NCBI RefSeq assembly: GCF_021462405.1
Contig: NZ_JAKEDU010000013.1
Span: 1-48,190 of the forward strand
Direction: 5' to 3'
DNA from: Thermus tengchongensis
GTDB lineage: Bacteria > Deinococcota > Deinococci > Deinococcales > Thermaceae
DNA: 48,190 nucleotides
Below are positions 41,719 through 48,190 of the stretch, piece by piece; position 1 is the first letter of the stretch; every line of letters begins with the position of its first letter. Position numbers and translations under genes: made by a program. A model generated the notes under the pieces. The model had not been told where the DNA came from, searched no databases, and worked only from the letters and a program-made list of their open reading frames with translations.

Positions 41719-41771
41719 CTAAGCTTCCTTTGGGGCCCCCGTCGTGGCGCAGGCCACGACGGGGTACTTAA
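41719..41771 (+). repeat. Dispersed palindromic element, copy D (shortened)
   Basis: Keeps the terminal CTAAGC (41719-41724), the CCTTTGGGGCCCC flank and a perfect 12-bp palindrome (arms 41737-41748 and 41753-41764, loop GCAG), then ACTTAA. The middle ~50 bases of copies A-C are missing. Its right end contains the nrdB stop (41768-41770, minus strand) and its left end abuts the nrdA ribosome site. Confidence 0.75.
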
Positions 41772-42739
41772 AAGAGCTCGTCCGGGTCGAAGCTCTGCAC
41801 CCGGCGGGCGTAGGCCACGCTCCGCTTGTTGAAAAAGTCCACCTCTTTGTCGGCAAATAGCTCCAGGTCAAACCACTCCGTATCCCTCAGGGCCTCCTCC
41901 CGCACGGGGAAGGGGGCGGGGAGGCCGTGGAGGGAGAGGACCTGGTTGTACCGCCACTTCAGGAACTCCCAGACCTCCTCCCTCTTCACCGCGTCCACAT
42001 CCCCTTGGGCAAAGATCCAGTCCAAAAGGGCCTCCTCCGCCCGGAAGAAGCCCTGGGCCCTTTCCTGGACCTCCTCGGCGAAGGAGGGCCCGAAGAGGTC
42101 GGGCCTTTCCTCCCTGAGGAGCCGGAGGAGCTCCACCCCAAAGAGGCCGTGGAGGTTTTCCTCCTTGCTGGTGGCCTCGATGGCGTTGGAGATCCCCTTG
42201 AACCGGCCCAGGCGCTTGTTCAAGGCCATGAGCACGTAGAACTGGGAGAACAAGGAGACGTGCTCCGTGAAGGCGGAAAAGAGGAGGAGGGCCAGGGCGT
42301 AGTCCCTGAGGGTCCCCTTGCGGGCCACCTCCAGGGCCGAGGCCAGCTGGCGGTGCCGGTCCCTAAGGGCGGTGGCCTCGGCCACCGCCTGGGCGAAGCG
42401 CTCCTCGAGGCCCAAAAGCTCCAGGAGGTGGGCGTAGGCGTTGGCGTGGCGCACCTCGCTCTCGGCGAAGGTCATCCCCACCTCCGCCACCTCCGGCTTG
42501 GGGAAGACCTCGTAGGCCCGCGCCCAGAAGAGCTTCACGGAAAGCTCCACCTGGGCGATGGCGAGGAGGGAGCGCTCCACCAGGGCGCGCTCCTCGGGGG
42601 AGGCCAGGGCGTGGTCCTGGAGGTCTGCCGCGTAGCTGTACTCCGTGTGGAGCCAGTAGCTGTGGCGGATGGCGTCCCGGAAGCGGAGGAGCCCCGGGTA
42701 CTCGTAGGGGCGGTAGTGGGGCCTAGGTTCCGTCAGCAT
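41768..42739 (-). CDS. nrdB: Class I ribonucleotide reductase, small (radical) subunit
   Basis: 323 residues, helical ferritin-like fold. Ligand motifs: ESEVRH (Glu..His) followed four residues later by Tyr (RHANAY), the expected radical position; Glu in TEHVSLFSQ; and KEENLH (Glu..His). The first ligand region AIAQVELSVKLFW offers Glu where E. coli has Asp. Makes the protein radical for NrdA with a di-metal centre and oxygen. ATG 42739 overlaps the metE end by 17 bases, linking its translation to metE and placing it downstream of the cobalamin riboswitch. Confidence 0.92.
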   Translation of the reverse strand: MLTEPRPHYRPYEYPGLLRFRDAIRHSYWLHTEYSYAADLQDHALASPEERALVERSLLAIAQVELSVKLFWARAYEVFPKPEVAEVGMTFAESEVRHANAYAHLLELLGLEERFAQAVAEATALRDRHRQLASALEVARKGTLRDYALALLLFSAFTEHVSLFSQFYVLMALNKRLGRFKGISNAIEATSKEENLHGLFGVELLRLLREERPDLFGPSFAEEVQERAQGFFRAEEALLDWIFAQGDVDAVKREEVWEFLKWRYNQVLSLHGLPAPFPVREEALRDTEWFDLELFADKEVDFFNKRSVAYARRVQSFDPDELF

Positions 42740-44918
42740 GCCTACCTCCGACGCTTTGCCTAAGCCTTCTGGCGGCCTCCACCATGTGGCGGAGGTTGGC
42801 GATGGCCTCTTCTGGTTTGCGGGTCTTGAGGCCGCAGTCCGGGTTCACCCAGAGGCGCTCCGGGGGCAGATGGACCAGGTACCCCTCCAGGCGGGACAGG
42901 ATCTCCTCCGCGGGGGCCTCCAGGGGGGAGTGGACGTCGAAGGCCCCCGGGCCCAGGTCCAGGGGGAGGTCCGCAAGGGCCTCGAGGAAGCCGGGGTCCT
43001 GCCTGGCCCCCTCCAGGCTCACCACATCGGGGTCCATGGCCTCCAGGAAAGGCCTCAGGGCGGCGTAGTCGGAGTAGCAGAGGTGGAGGTGCACCTGTAC
43101 CCCTGGGGCCAGGTCCCCCACCACCCGGGAAAAGGCCTCCCCCACCCTGGCCAGGTAGCCGGGGCGCTCCTCCGCCCGCAGGGGGAGCTTTTCCAGGAGG
43201 GCGGGTTCGTCCACCTGGACCACCCGGATGCCCCGAGCAGCCACCTCCCGAACCTCCTCCCGCAGGGCTTCCGCCAAGGCCAAGATGGCCTCCCCCAAAC
43301 CCACCCCTTGGGGCAGGTAGCTCCAGGCGGCCAGGGTGACGGGTCCCGTAAGGATGGCCTTCACCGGCTTCGGGGTCAGGCTCTGGGCGTAGAGGGTTTC
43401 CCGGAGGACCAGGGGCTCCCGGCGCCTGGGAGGCGCGAAGAGGATGGGAGGGCGCCAGACCCGGCTCCCATAGGAGAGGACGAACCCCTTATGGGTGGTG
43501 TGGAAGCCCTCCATCCTTTCGGCGAAGAACTCCACCATGTCGCTCCGCTCCGGCTCCCCGTGGACCAGGACGTCCAAGCCCAGCTCCTCCTGGAGGCGGA
43601 TGTTTTCCTGGATGATCTTCTGGATCTCCCGCCAGTAGGTGGCCTGGTCCAAATCCCCGGAGCGCCGCCGCTTCCTGAGGGCGCGGAGCTCCTTGGTCTG
43701 AGGAAAGCTGCCGATGGTGGTGGTGGGAAAAGGGGGGAGGTTGAGGTCCACCTGGGCTTGCCGCCGGGCCTCCCTGGGGGGTCTGGGAGGAGGCGGTGGG
43801 GGAAGGCCCCGGTCCCAGGCGGGGGGCGGGGTGTGCCAGGCCTGGGCCTCCTCCCGGGACTCACCCCGGAGGGCCCTCTTGAGGAGGGCCAGCTCCCTAA
43901 GGCGCTCCTTGGCGAAGGCCAGCCGGCCGGCAAGCCCTGGGGGGAGGGGCTCCGCCACCTCCCAGGGCAGGTGGTACAGGGGGGCTTTGGGGGCCAGCCA
44001 CACCTCGTGCCCCGCCTCCACCAGGGGATCCAGGCTGCGGGCCAGGCCCAAGAGGTCCGTGCGCCAAGGGGAAAGCCCCTCCACCACGCCCAGGACCAGG
44101 GCCGTCCCCGGGGAAACCCGGGGCAAGGAGCCCTCCGGCGGGTACACCAGGCCCAGCCCCCTAAGGGGCAGGTCCGCCAGGGCCTGGGCCACCTGGGGCC
44201 TGAGGGGCAGGTAGTAGGTGAGGAGGACCAGGGGGGCCTGGGCCCCCAGGAGGCGGTAGAGCCCCAGGAGGTGGGGCAGGTCCTCCCCGGCCCCGTCCAG
44301 GATGAGGGCGGGCTCCTGCAGCAGGACCGGCCTCCCCACCGGCCGCAGGAGCTCGGCGTAGGCCTCCCCCAGGGCCTCCAGGTGGGCCTGGAGCTCCCTG
44401 GGGGAGGCAGGCGGGTTCTGGGCCAACCGCACCAGGGTGTAGGGGCCGATGAGGGTGGGCAGCCCCTCCGCCAGGCTTAGGCCGCGTGCCCCTTGCGGGC
44501 GACCGGCGTCCGCGCCCCGGCCCACGGGGTAGGGAAACCAACCGGGCTGGGGGCGGTAGCGGGGTTGTTCCGGGAGCCGGGGCACCAGGTAGTGGTAGTT
44601 GGTGCCGAACCACTTTCTCAGGGGAAGGGCCCCTTTGCCCCGGGCCAGGGCGTAGTAGGCCTCCAGATCCCCTGGCGGCACGGGGTAGAGGCCCAGGGCC
44701 ACCGCCAGGTCCAGCATGGGGTCGTAGAGGCTGACCTCCCCCAAGGGGTAGAGGTCCACCTCTTGGCGGTAGGCCGCAAGCCGGAGGCCTTCCAGCTCCT
44801 CCAGGCCCTCGAGGAAGGCCTCCCGTGGGAGGGATCCCCCCCAAAAGCCCTCCAAAAGCCCCTTGTACTCCAGGTTAGGGCCCAGCCGGGGCAGGCCCAG
44901 GCCCAGGGTCCGGATCAT
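42723..44918 (-). CDS. metE: Cobalamin-independent methionine synthase
   Basis: 731 residues, two-barrel enzyme that methylates homocysteine using methyltetrahydrofolate and zinc. The C-terminal half begins LPPFPTTTIGSFPQTKELRA. Zinc ligands: His and Cys in VHLHLCYSDY, Glu in VVSLEGAR, Cys in WVNPDCGLKTR. The N-terminal half starts MIRTLGLGLPRLGPNLEYKG. ATG 44918 overlaps the thioesterase stop. A B12 riboswitch at the head of the transcript fits the usual control of metE by cobalamin. A long in-frame extension to 45038 is a shadow of the thioesterase gene. Confidence 0.94.
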   Translation of the reverse strand: MIRTLGLGLPRLGPNLEYKGLLEGFWGGSLPREAFLEGLEELEGLRLAAYRQEVDLYPLGEVSLYDPMLDLAVALGLYPVPPGDLEAYYALARGKGALPLRKWFGTNYHYLVPRLPEQPRYRPQPGWFPYPVGRGADAGRPQGARGLSLAEGLPTLIGPYTLVRLAQNPPASPRELQAHLEALGEAYAELLRPVGRPVLLQEPALILDGAGEDLPHLLGLYRLLGAQAPLVLLTYYLPLRPQVAQALADLPLRGLGLVYPPEGSLPRVSPGTALVLGVVEGLSPWRTDLLGLARSLDPLVEAGHEVWLAPKAPLYHLPWEVAEPLPPGLAGRLAFAKERLRELALLKRALRGESREEAQAWHTPPPAWDRGLPPPPPPRPPREARRQAQVDLNLPPFPTTTIGSFPQTKELRALRKRRRSGDLDQATYWREIQKIIQENIRLQEELGLDVLVHGEPERSDMVEFFAERMEGFHTTHKGFVLSYGSRVWRPPILFAPPRRREPLVLRETLYAQSLTPKPVKAILTGPVTLAAWSYLPQGVGLGEAILALAEALREEVREVAARGIRVVQVDEPALLEKLPLRAEERPGYLARVGEAFSRVVGDLAPGVQVHLHLCYSDYAALRPFLEAMDPDVVSLEGARQDPGFLEALADLPLDLGPGAFDVHSPLEAPAEEILSRLEGYLVHLPPERLWVNPDCGLKTRKPEEAIANLRHMVEAARRLRQSVGGRHADGT

Positions 44919-45295
44919 GCTTGGCCTCCCAAGGGGGGCACGGGCACAGGCCGCCCCTCCTCGTCCACCGCCACCAGGACGAACCCCCCCTCCGCCGCCA
45001 GGTAGGCCTCCCTGCCCGGCTCCAGGGGCTCCACCCACATCTCCACCGCCACCCGCATGGAGGTGCGGCCCACCTCCACCACCCGGGCCACCAGCTCCAC
45101 GATGGAGCCCAGGGGCACCGGGCGCTTGAAGTCCACCGCATCCGAGTGCACCGTGACCACCTTGCGCCGGGCGTGGCGGGTGGCGGCCACAAAGGCCGCC
45201 TGGTCCATCCAGGCCAAAGCGGTTCCACCGAACAGGGTTCCGTAGTGGTTGGTCTCCCCGGGGAAGACCGTGTGCACCATGCGCGTTTCCCTCAT
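44915..45295 (-). CDS. Hotdog-fold acyl-CoA thioesterase (YciA-like)
   Basis: 126 residues, family length. RMVHTVFPGETNHYGTLFGG, TALAWMDQAAFVAATRHARR, VTVHSDAVDFKRPVPLGSIV. HYGTLFGG with the following Asp in WMDQAA is the usual thioesterase signature. Cleaves acyl-CoA in the cytoplasm. ATG 45295 was chosen because the conserved part starts there; the open frame extends to TTG 45415. It is first after the cobalamin riboswitch and overlaps metE; why a thioesterase sits there is unclear. Confidence 0.85.
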   Translation of the reverse strand: MRETRMVHTVFPGETNHYGTLFGGTALAWMDQAAFVAATRHARRKVVTVHSDAVDFKRPVPLGSIVELVARVVEVGRTSMRVAVEMWVEPLEPGREAYLAAEGGFVLVAVDEEGRPVPVPPLGGQA

Positions 45296-45399
45296 GCCCG
45301 AAACCTCATCTCCTTTGGATTGGACAAGAATTCCCTTCCACCTAAAGGCGGCGCCCTCTGCTGGAAAGCAACGGGGCCACCCCTTACCTTCTGCCTCAT
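45292..45399 (-). CDS. Possible 35-residue leader peptide
   Basis: ATG 45399 opens a 35-codon frame (MRQKVRGGPVAFQQR...EMRFRA) whose TGA overlaps the thioesterase ATG as ATGA. The GGAGG just before it is too close to the ATG for a normal ribosome site. It might couple riboswitch control to the thioesterase or may be untranslated leader. Confidence 0.25.
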   Translation of the reverse strand: MRQKVRGGPVAFQQRAPPLGGREFLSNPKEMRFRA

Positions 45400-45407
45400 C
45401 CTCCGTT

Positions 45408-45428
45408 AGGCCCAAGGGTCTTGGGCCT
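45408..45428 (-). promoter_or_regulatory. Hairpin in the riboswitch expression platform
   Basis: Nine perfect pairs (AGGCCCAAG with CTTGGGCCT, loop of three) lie between the cobalamin aptamer and GGAGG at 45400-45404. No T run follows, so control is more likely at translation, or by a terminator of unusual form. Confidence 0.5.
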
Positions 45429-45464
45429 TAGGTTGTGGGGGGAACTAAGGGTCTAGGGTCCCAC

Positions 45465-45658
45465 GGGCATCACCACCTTCACCCTTGCCTCGAGGGCTAC
45501 GGGGCAGGGCCGCGAAGCGGGTACTCGGGCTTCCGGACGGGGCCGGTTACCGTTGCGGGACAGCGCCGGACTTGCACCGGACTTCCCCCACCGCCACGGG
45601 GCGTCCAGGCCTGTCGGCCTGGCATCGCGGCCGGGACACCCTAGGTCTTGGGTGTCCT
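45465..45658 (-). ncRNA. Cobalamin (B12) riboswitch
   Basis: On the minus strand the conserved B12-box core is plain: GGGAAGTCCGGTGCAAGTCC, then GGCGCTGTCCCGCAACGGTAA (about 45547-45590), followed by the typical AGCCCGAGTACCCGC. An 8-bp hairpin (GGACACCC...GGGTGTCC) opens the RNA. Adenosyl- or methylcobalamin binding should switch off the genes that follow: thioesterase, metE, nrdB, nrdA. End points are approximate. Confidence 0.92.
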
Positions 45659-45665
45659 GGGGGGT

Positions 45666-45694
45666 AGGCTACCACAGGTTGAGGCTTGGGTCAA
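45666..45694 (-). promoter_or_regulatory. Promoter of the riboswitch operon
   Basis: TTGACC (45694-45689), 17-base spacer, TAGCCT (45671-45666) on the minus strand. The start would fall at about 45659, exactly ahead of the first riboswitch hairpin. Confidence 0.6.
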
Positions 45695-46060
45695 TGGCGC
45701 CTGCGCCCTTGGGGAGGCTTGGGGGAAGGGGTGGGAAAGCCTAAATGCCTTCGTTTGCTGCTTGATCTGCACTCCCGGATATGAGAAACTGTTGTAAAAG
45801 TCCCCCACCTCACCTTACGCGGCCCTCGCCAGCCGCTTCACCAGCAAGCGTAGCATGCCCAAGTACAACCACGCTTCACTGACGGAAGGATGCTGCTCGT
45901 AATCCTTGCTCAACCTCCGGTTCCTCCCCAACCACGCCAACGCCCGCCCCATCCTCCACCGCTTGGGCAACGGTTTGGTCACGGGCGTAGCCTGGCGTAA
46001 GGAGGGCGAACGTACGCCCAGAGCATCCTCCCCCCGGTATCCACCACCACCTGGCGTTGC

Positions 46061-46080
46061 AAGCTAGCCTTCGGCTGACC
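46061..46080 (-). repeat. 20-base insert in transposase remnant, copy 2
   Basis: CAAGCTAGCCTTCGGCTGAC on the plus strand. It differs from 46243-46262 at two positions and contains a small AGCC/GGCT hairpin. It interrupts the VKGR..VVVDTGG region of the transposase. Confidence 0.6.
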
Positions 46081-46242
46081 CGCCCCTTCACCCTCTTGGC
46101 CCCGTCGTCCCCTCGGGGCCCCCCTTTTCCGTGGTCTTCACCGATTGGCCCTCCACCACCAGGGCGCTGGGAGAGGCATACCGCCTTTCTCTTTCCCGGT
46201 CCCGCCGGACCAGGGCCTGAGCTGCCCTCTCCCAAACCCTTA

Positions 46243-46262
46243 CAAGCTAACCTCCGGCTGAC
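46243..46262 (-). repeat. 20-base insert in transposase remnant, copy 1
   Basis: CAAGCTAACCTCCGGCTGAC on the plus strand, nearly the same as 46061-46080. It follows YFRKG in the transposase and breaks the frame. Confidence 0.6.
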
Positions 46263-46751
46263 CTTTCTGCCCCTTGCGGAAGTAGGGGTAGGCCGTGGAC
46301 CCGTGGGGTAGGTCATGGGCCATGGCGCGCCACTTGATGCCGTTTTCCAGAACGTACAGGATAGCGTTGCGGTTCCTTTGGGGTGGGGGCCCCAAAGACG
46401 ATTTCTCGGCGAGGCACCTTGGCCGGGTGACCCCCGGGCTTGGGGGCGGGGATCAGGGGCTCAAGGATGGCCCATTCCTCATCGCTGAGGTCGCTGGGGT
46501 AGGATGGGCGTGTCCTCTGCGCCCTTCAAGGGTACGGGAACGGGACTTTTGTGACAGCCTCTCACATCCCCATCCCAAAGCTCCCCGGGGAAAGGCCTTG
46601 GCCCAGGCTGTGGAGGCTTACCCCCGTCCCCCTAGGGCCGCGAGGGTTCCCAGGAGGAGGCCGAGGCCGTACCCCAGTCCTCCCGTGACCCAGAGGCCCC
46701 GCCGCAGCTCCTCCCCCGTGGGGGAGGGAAGGTGGGGGTTCAGGGCATAGG

Positions 46752-47354
46752 CCCCCCGCTTCCGCAGGCGCACCCCAAGCCTCAGGGCCAGGGCGGCCAT
46801 GGGGAAGCCGGCGTTGGGGGAAGGGGTCTTCCGGGCCTCCTGGAGGAGCCTCGGCCAAAGCCGGGGAGGGCAGAGGAGGAGGCCCGTAAGCCTTGCGGGG
46901 AGGAGGTTCAGGAGGTCGTCCACCCGGGCGGCGAAGGCTCCCCGGGCCCCGTGCTCCGGGTAGCCCCACATGGCGTCCGCGGTGTTGGCGTAGCGGTAGA
47001 GGGCAGCCCCCGCCAGGCCGAAGAGGGCGTAGTAGAGGAGGGGGGCGAGGACACCCCCCGCTTCCGCAGGCGCACCCCAAGCCTCAGGGCCAGGGCGGCC
47101 ATGGGGAAGCCGGCGTTGGGGGAAGGGGTCTTCCGGGCCTCCTGGAGGAGCCTCGGCCAAAGCCGGGGAGGGCAGAGGAGGAGGCCCGTAAGCCTTGCGG
47201 GGAGGAGGTTCAGGAGGTCGTCCACCCGGGCGGCGAAGGCTCCCCGGGCCCCGTGCTCGGGATACCCCCACATGGCGTCCGCGGTGTTGGCGTAGCGGTA
47301 GAGGGCGGCCCCTGCCAGGCCGAAGAGGGCGTAGTAGAGGAGGGGGGCGAGGAC
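46752..47354 (-). repeat. 302-bp tandem duplication inside cobD
   Basis: Two copies, 46752-47053 and 47054-47354. I see five base differences between them, all synonymous in the cobD frame (within MWGYPEH and GLAGAAL). The length is not a multiple of three, so it breaks the gene. Confidence 0.85.
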
Positions 47355-47745
47355 GCTGTCCGAGAGGTTCTCGGAAAGGCTCTCCAAGGCGGCCTCCCGC
47401 ACCTCCTCGGGGGAGAGGTCTTCCGTGGGGCGGCTCACGATGCGGGATAGCCGCCTCCGGGCCTCTTCCAGGTCCTCCCCCAGGGCCCTCTCCACCGCGG
47501 CCACCTCCTCCAGGAGCATCCGCAGGCTGGCCAGGCCGAAGAGGGCGTAGTAGAGGAGGGGGGCGAGGACGCTGTCCGAGAGGTTCTCGGAAAGGCTCTC
47601 CAAGGCGGCCTCCCGCACCTCCTCGGGGGAGAGGTCTTCCGTGGGGCGGCTCACGATGCGGGATAGCCGCCTCCGGGCCTCTTCCAGGTCCTCCCCCAGG
47701 GCCCTCTCCACCGCGGCCACCTCCTCCAGGAGCATCCGCAGGCTG
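47314..47745 (-). repeat. 216-bp exact tandem duplication inside cobD
   Basis: Two apparently identical units, 47314-47529 and 47530-47745, each coding 72 residues beginning [18 protein letters not shown] and ending YYALFGLA. The duplication is in frame. Confidence 0.9.
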
Positions 47746-47989
47746 AAAAGGGGCTTGAGGAGGAGGCCCAGGAGGAGCCAGCCCCAGGCCAAAGGCCTCA
47801 GGAGGAGGTCCAGGAGGAAGGCGGGGAGGGTGAAGAGGAGGGCCCCCAGGGTCCAGTAGAAGGCCCCGGACCCCAGGCCCCGCACCCGGGGCCAGGCCCA
47901 GGCGAGGTACCGCCCCATGAGGACCACGGGGTGGAGCCGGGCCGGGGGCTCCCCAAGGAGGGCGTCCAAAAGGAGGGCCAGAAGGAGGC

Positions 47990-48190
47990 TCATGCCAGGC
48001 GGTCCAGCACCCTACGGGGCCAGTCCAGGGCCACCGCACCCCCCAAGGGGATGAGCCCGTCTTCCCCCAGGGCCCTCAGGGCCGCCCGGATCACCCCGCC
48101 ATGGGTGAAGAGGACCGCGGGGGTCTTGAGGCCTTCCAGGAAGCCCAGGACCCGTTCCTGGAAGGCCTCGAGGGCCTCCCCTCCGGGGGG
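47990..48190 (-). CDS. cobC: Histidine phosphatase, CobC-like (3' part only)
   Basis: The last 66 residues, running off the right edge. [17 protein letters not shown], then [20 protein letters not shown] with the HGG of the histidine phosphatase family. Directly upstream of cobD with an ATGA overlap, so alpha-ribazole phosphatase (CobC), the dephosphorylation step of the B12 lower-ligand branch, is the likely role. The first catalytic RHG motif lies outside the window. Confidence 0.75.
   Translation of the reverse strand, partial: PPGGEALEAFQERVLGFLEGLKTPAVLFTHGGVIRAALRALGEDGLIPLGGAVALDWPRRVLDRLA

Larger units (their letters stand above)
45815..46507 (-). pseudogene. IS5-family transposase remnant
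   Basis: Recognisable pieces in several frames: LSDEEWAILEPLIPAPKPGG, VPRREIV, NAILYVLENGIKWRAM, AHDLPHGSTAYPYFRKG, VVDTGG and [20 protein letters not shown] at the end. The first frame lacks a normal start and the gene is broken by frameshifts. Three breaks coincide with short inserts: a hairpin at 46376-46397 and two near-identical 20-base inserts at 46243-46262 and 46061-46080 (CAAGCTARCCTYCGGCTGAC). Not functional. Confidence 0.8.
45783..46563 (-). mobile_element. Decayed IS5-type insertion sequence (781 bp)
   Basis: Bounded by imperfect 22-bp inverted repeats: GAGAAACTGTTGTAAAAGTCCC-type left end (45783-45804) and its inverted partner at 46542-46563 (inward, GAGAGGCTGTCACAAAAG, then TCCC). 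Contains a broken transposase on the minus strand. It lies between the riboswitch promoter and the cobD gene and may have separated them. No clear target duplication was seen. Confidence 0.75.
46618..47993 (-). pseudogene. cobD: Adenosylcobinamide-phosphate synthase CobD/CbiB with two tandem duplications
   Basis: CbiB/CobD is the membrane enzyme that attaches aminopropanol (phosphate) to adenosylcobyric acid in B12 synthesis. The N-terminus is intact ([32 protein letters not shown]), overlapping the cobC-like stop as ATGA. Then a 216-base unit is repeated exactly (47314-47529, 47530-47745), adding 72 residues in frame. A 302-base unit is repeated with a few differences (46752-47053, 47054-47354) and shifts the frame, so the true C-terminus ([20 protein letters not shown] to AALGGRG) is in another frame. 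Removing both repeats leaves 858 bases, 285 residues, the normal size. As written the gene is dead; assembly error is possible. Confidence 0.85.

Noticed and set aside
39957-41771. 604-codon plus-strand frame opposite nrdA
   Set aside because: nrdA has all catalytic motifs on the other strand; this frame starts inside the repeat element and shows only biased composition.
42738-44480. 580-codon plus-strand frame opposite metE
   Set aside because: Shadow of metE; no recognisable domain and GC-bias composition.
46618-47745. Tandem repeats as a possible CRISPR or regulatory array
   Set aside because: Only two units each, 216 and 302 bases, and both are pieces of cobD coding sequence.

Overview
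The window reads as Thermus or a close relative. Base composition is very GC-rich with strongly G/C-biased third codon positions. Genes are packed with ATGA/GTGA overlaps, several starts look leaderless, and the proteins have the Ala/Leu/Arg/Gly-rich Thermus look. Much of it is transport and accessory metabolism plus cobalamin genes, which would suit a Thermus megaplasmid, but nothing in the sequence proves the replicon.

Layout. 1-1,937 (minus): a TAXI-type solute-binding protein (cut by the window edge) behind a secreted gamma-glutamyltranspeptidase. 2,054-6,569: a metal (probably zinc) island with a frameshifted minus-strand gene, a secreted AztD-like propeller, a small unknown protein, a zinc-binding SBP (AztC/ZnuA type) and a His-rich AztD-type zinc chaperone. 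6,723-9,299: a two-gene cytochrome bd-related oxidase whose first subunit carries a c-type heme motif. 9,416-11,338 (minus): a second ZnuA-like gene split inside its signal peptide by an IS630-family insertion. 11,460-22,670 (plus): a long carbohydrate operon (DeoR regulator, BtpA/SgcQ-family protein, FGGY kinase, SDR, complete sugar ABC importer, sugar-phosphate-isomerase-like TIM barrel, and a second SBP with two permeases). 22,667-33,777 (minus): three more ABC importers and a YmdB-type phosphodiesterase. 33,998-38,123 (plus): DsrE-like protein, FAD oxidoreductase, small membrane protein, two COG0523 metallochaperone GTPases and MogA. 38,147-39,871 (minus): BtuF-like protein, a frameshifted secreted protein and a lipoprotein. 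40,038-45,658 (minus): a cobalamin riboswitch followed by a thioesterase, metE, nrdB and nrdA. 45,783-46,563: a decayed IS5-type element. 46,618-48,190 (minus): a cobD/cbiB gene disrupted by two tandem duplications, and the end of a cobC-type phosphatase.

How it fits together. Three promoters (about 2,672, 11,408 and 33,960) carry similar dyad sites in the same position relative to -35 and -10. They drive the AztC/AztD island, the split ZnuA gene and the COG0523 operon, so the best overall reading is a scattered zinc-limitation (Zur-like) regulon. At the other end, a B12 riboswitch sits ahead of metE and class I nrdBA, the B12-independent versions of methionine synthase and ribonucleotide reductase, so these should be shut off when B12 is plentiful.

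A dispersed element of about 105 bp with a perfect or near-perfect 24-26 bp palindrome occurs four times (one copy shortened). Every copy sits at the 3' end of a gene and three supply or overlap its stop codon. This is the clearest unexplained structure in the window. No tRNA, rRNA or CRISPR array was seen.
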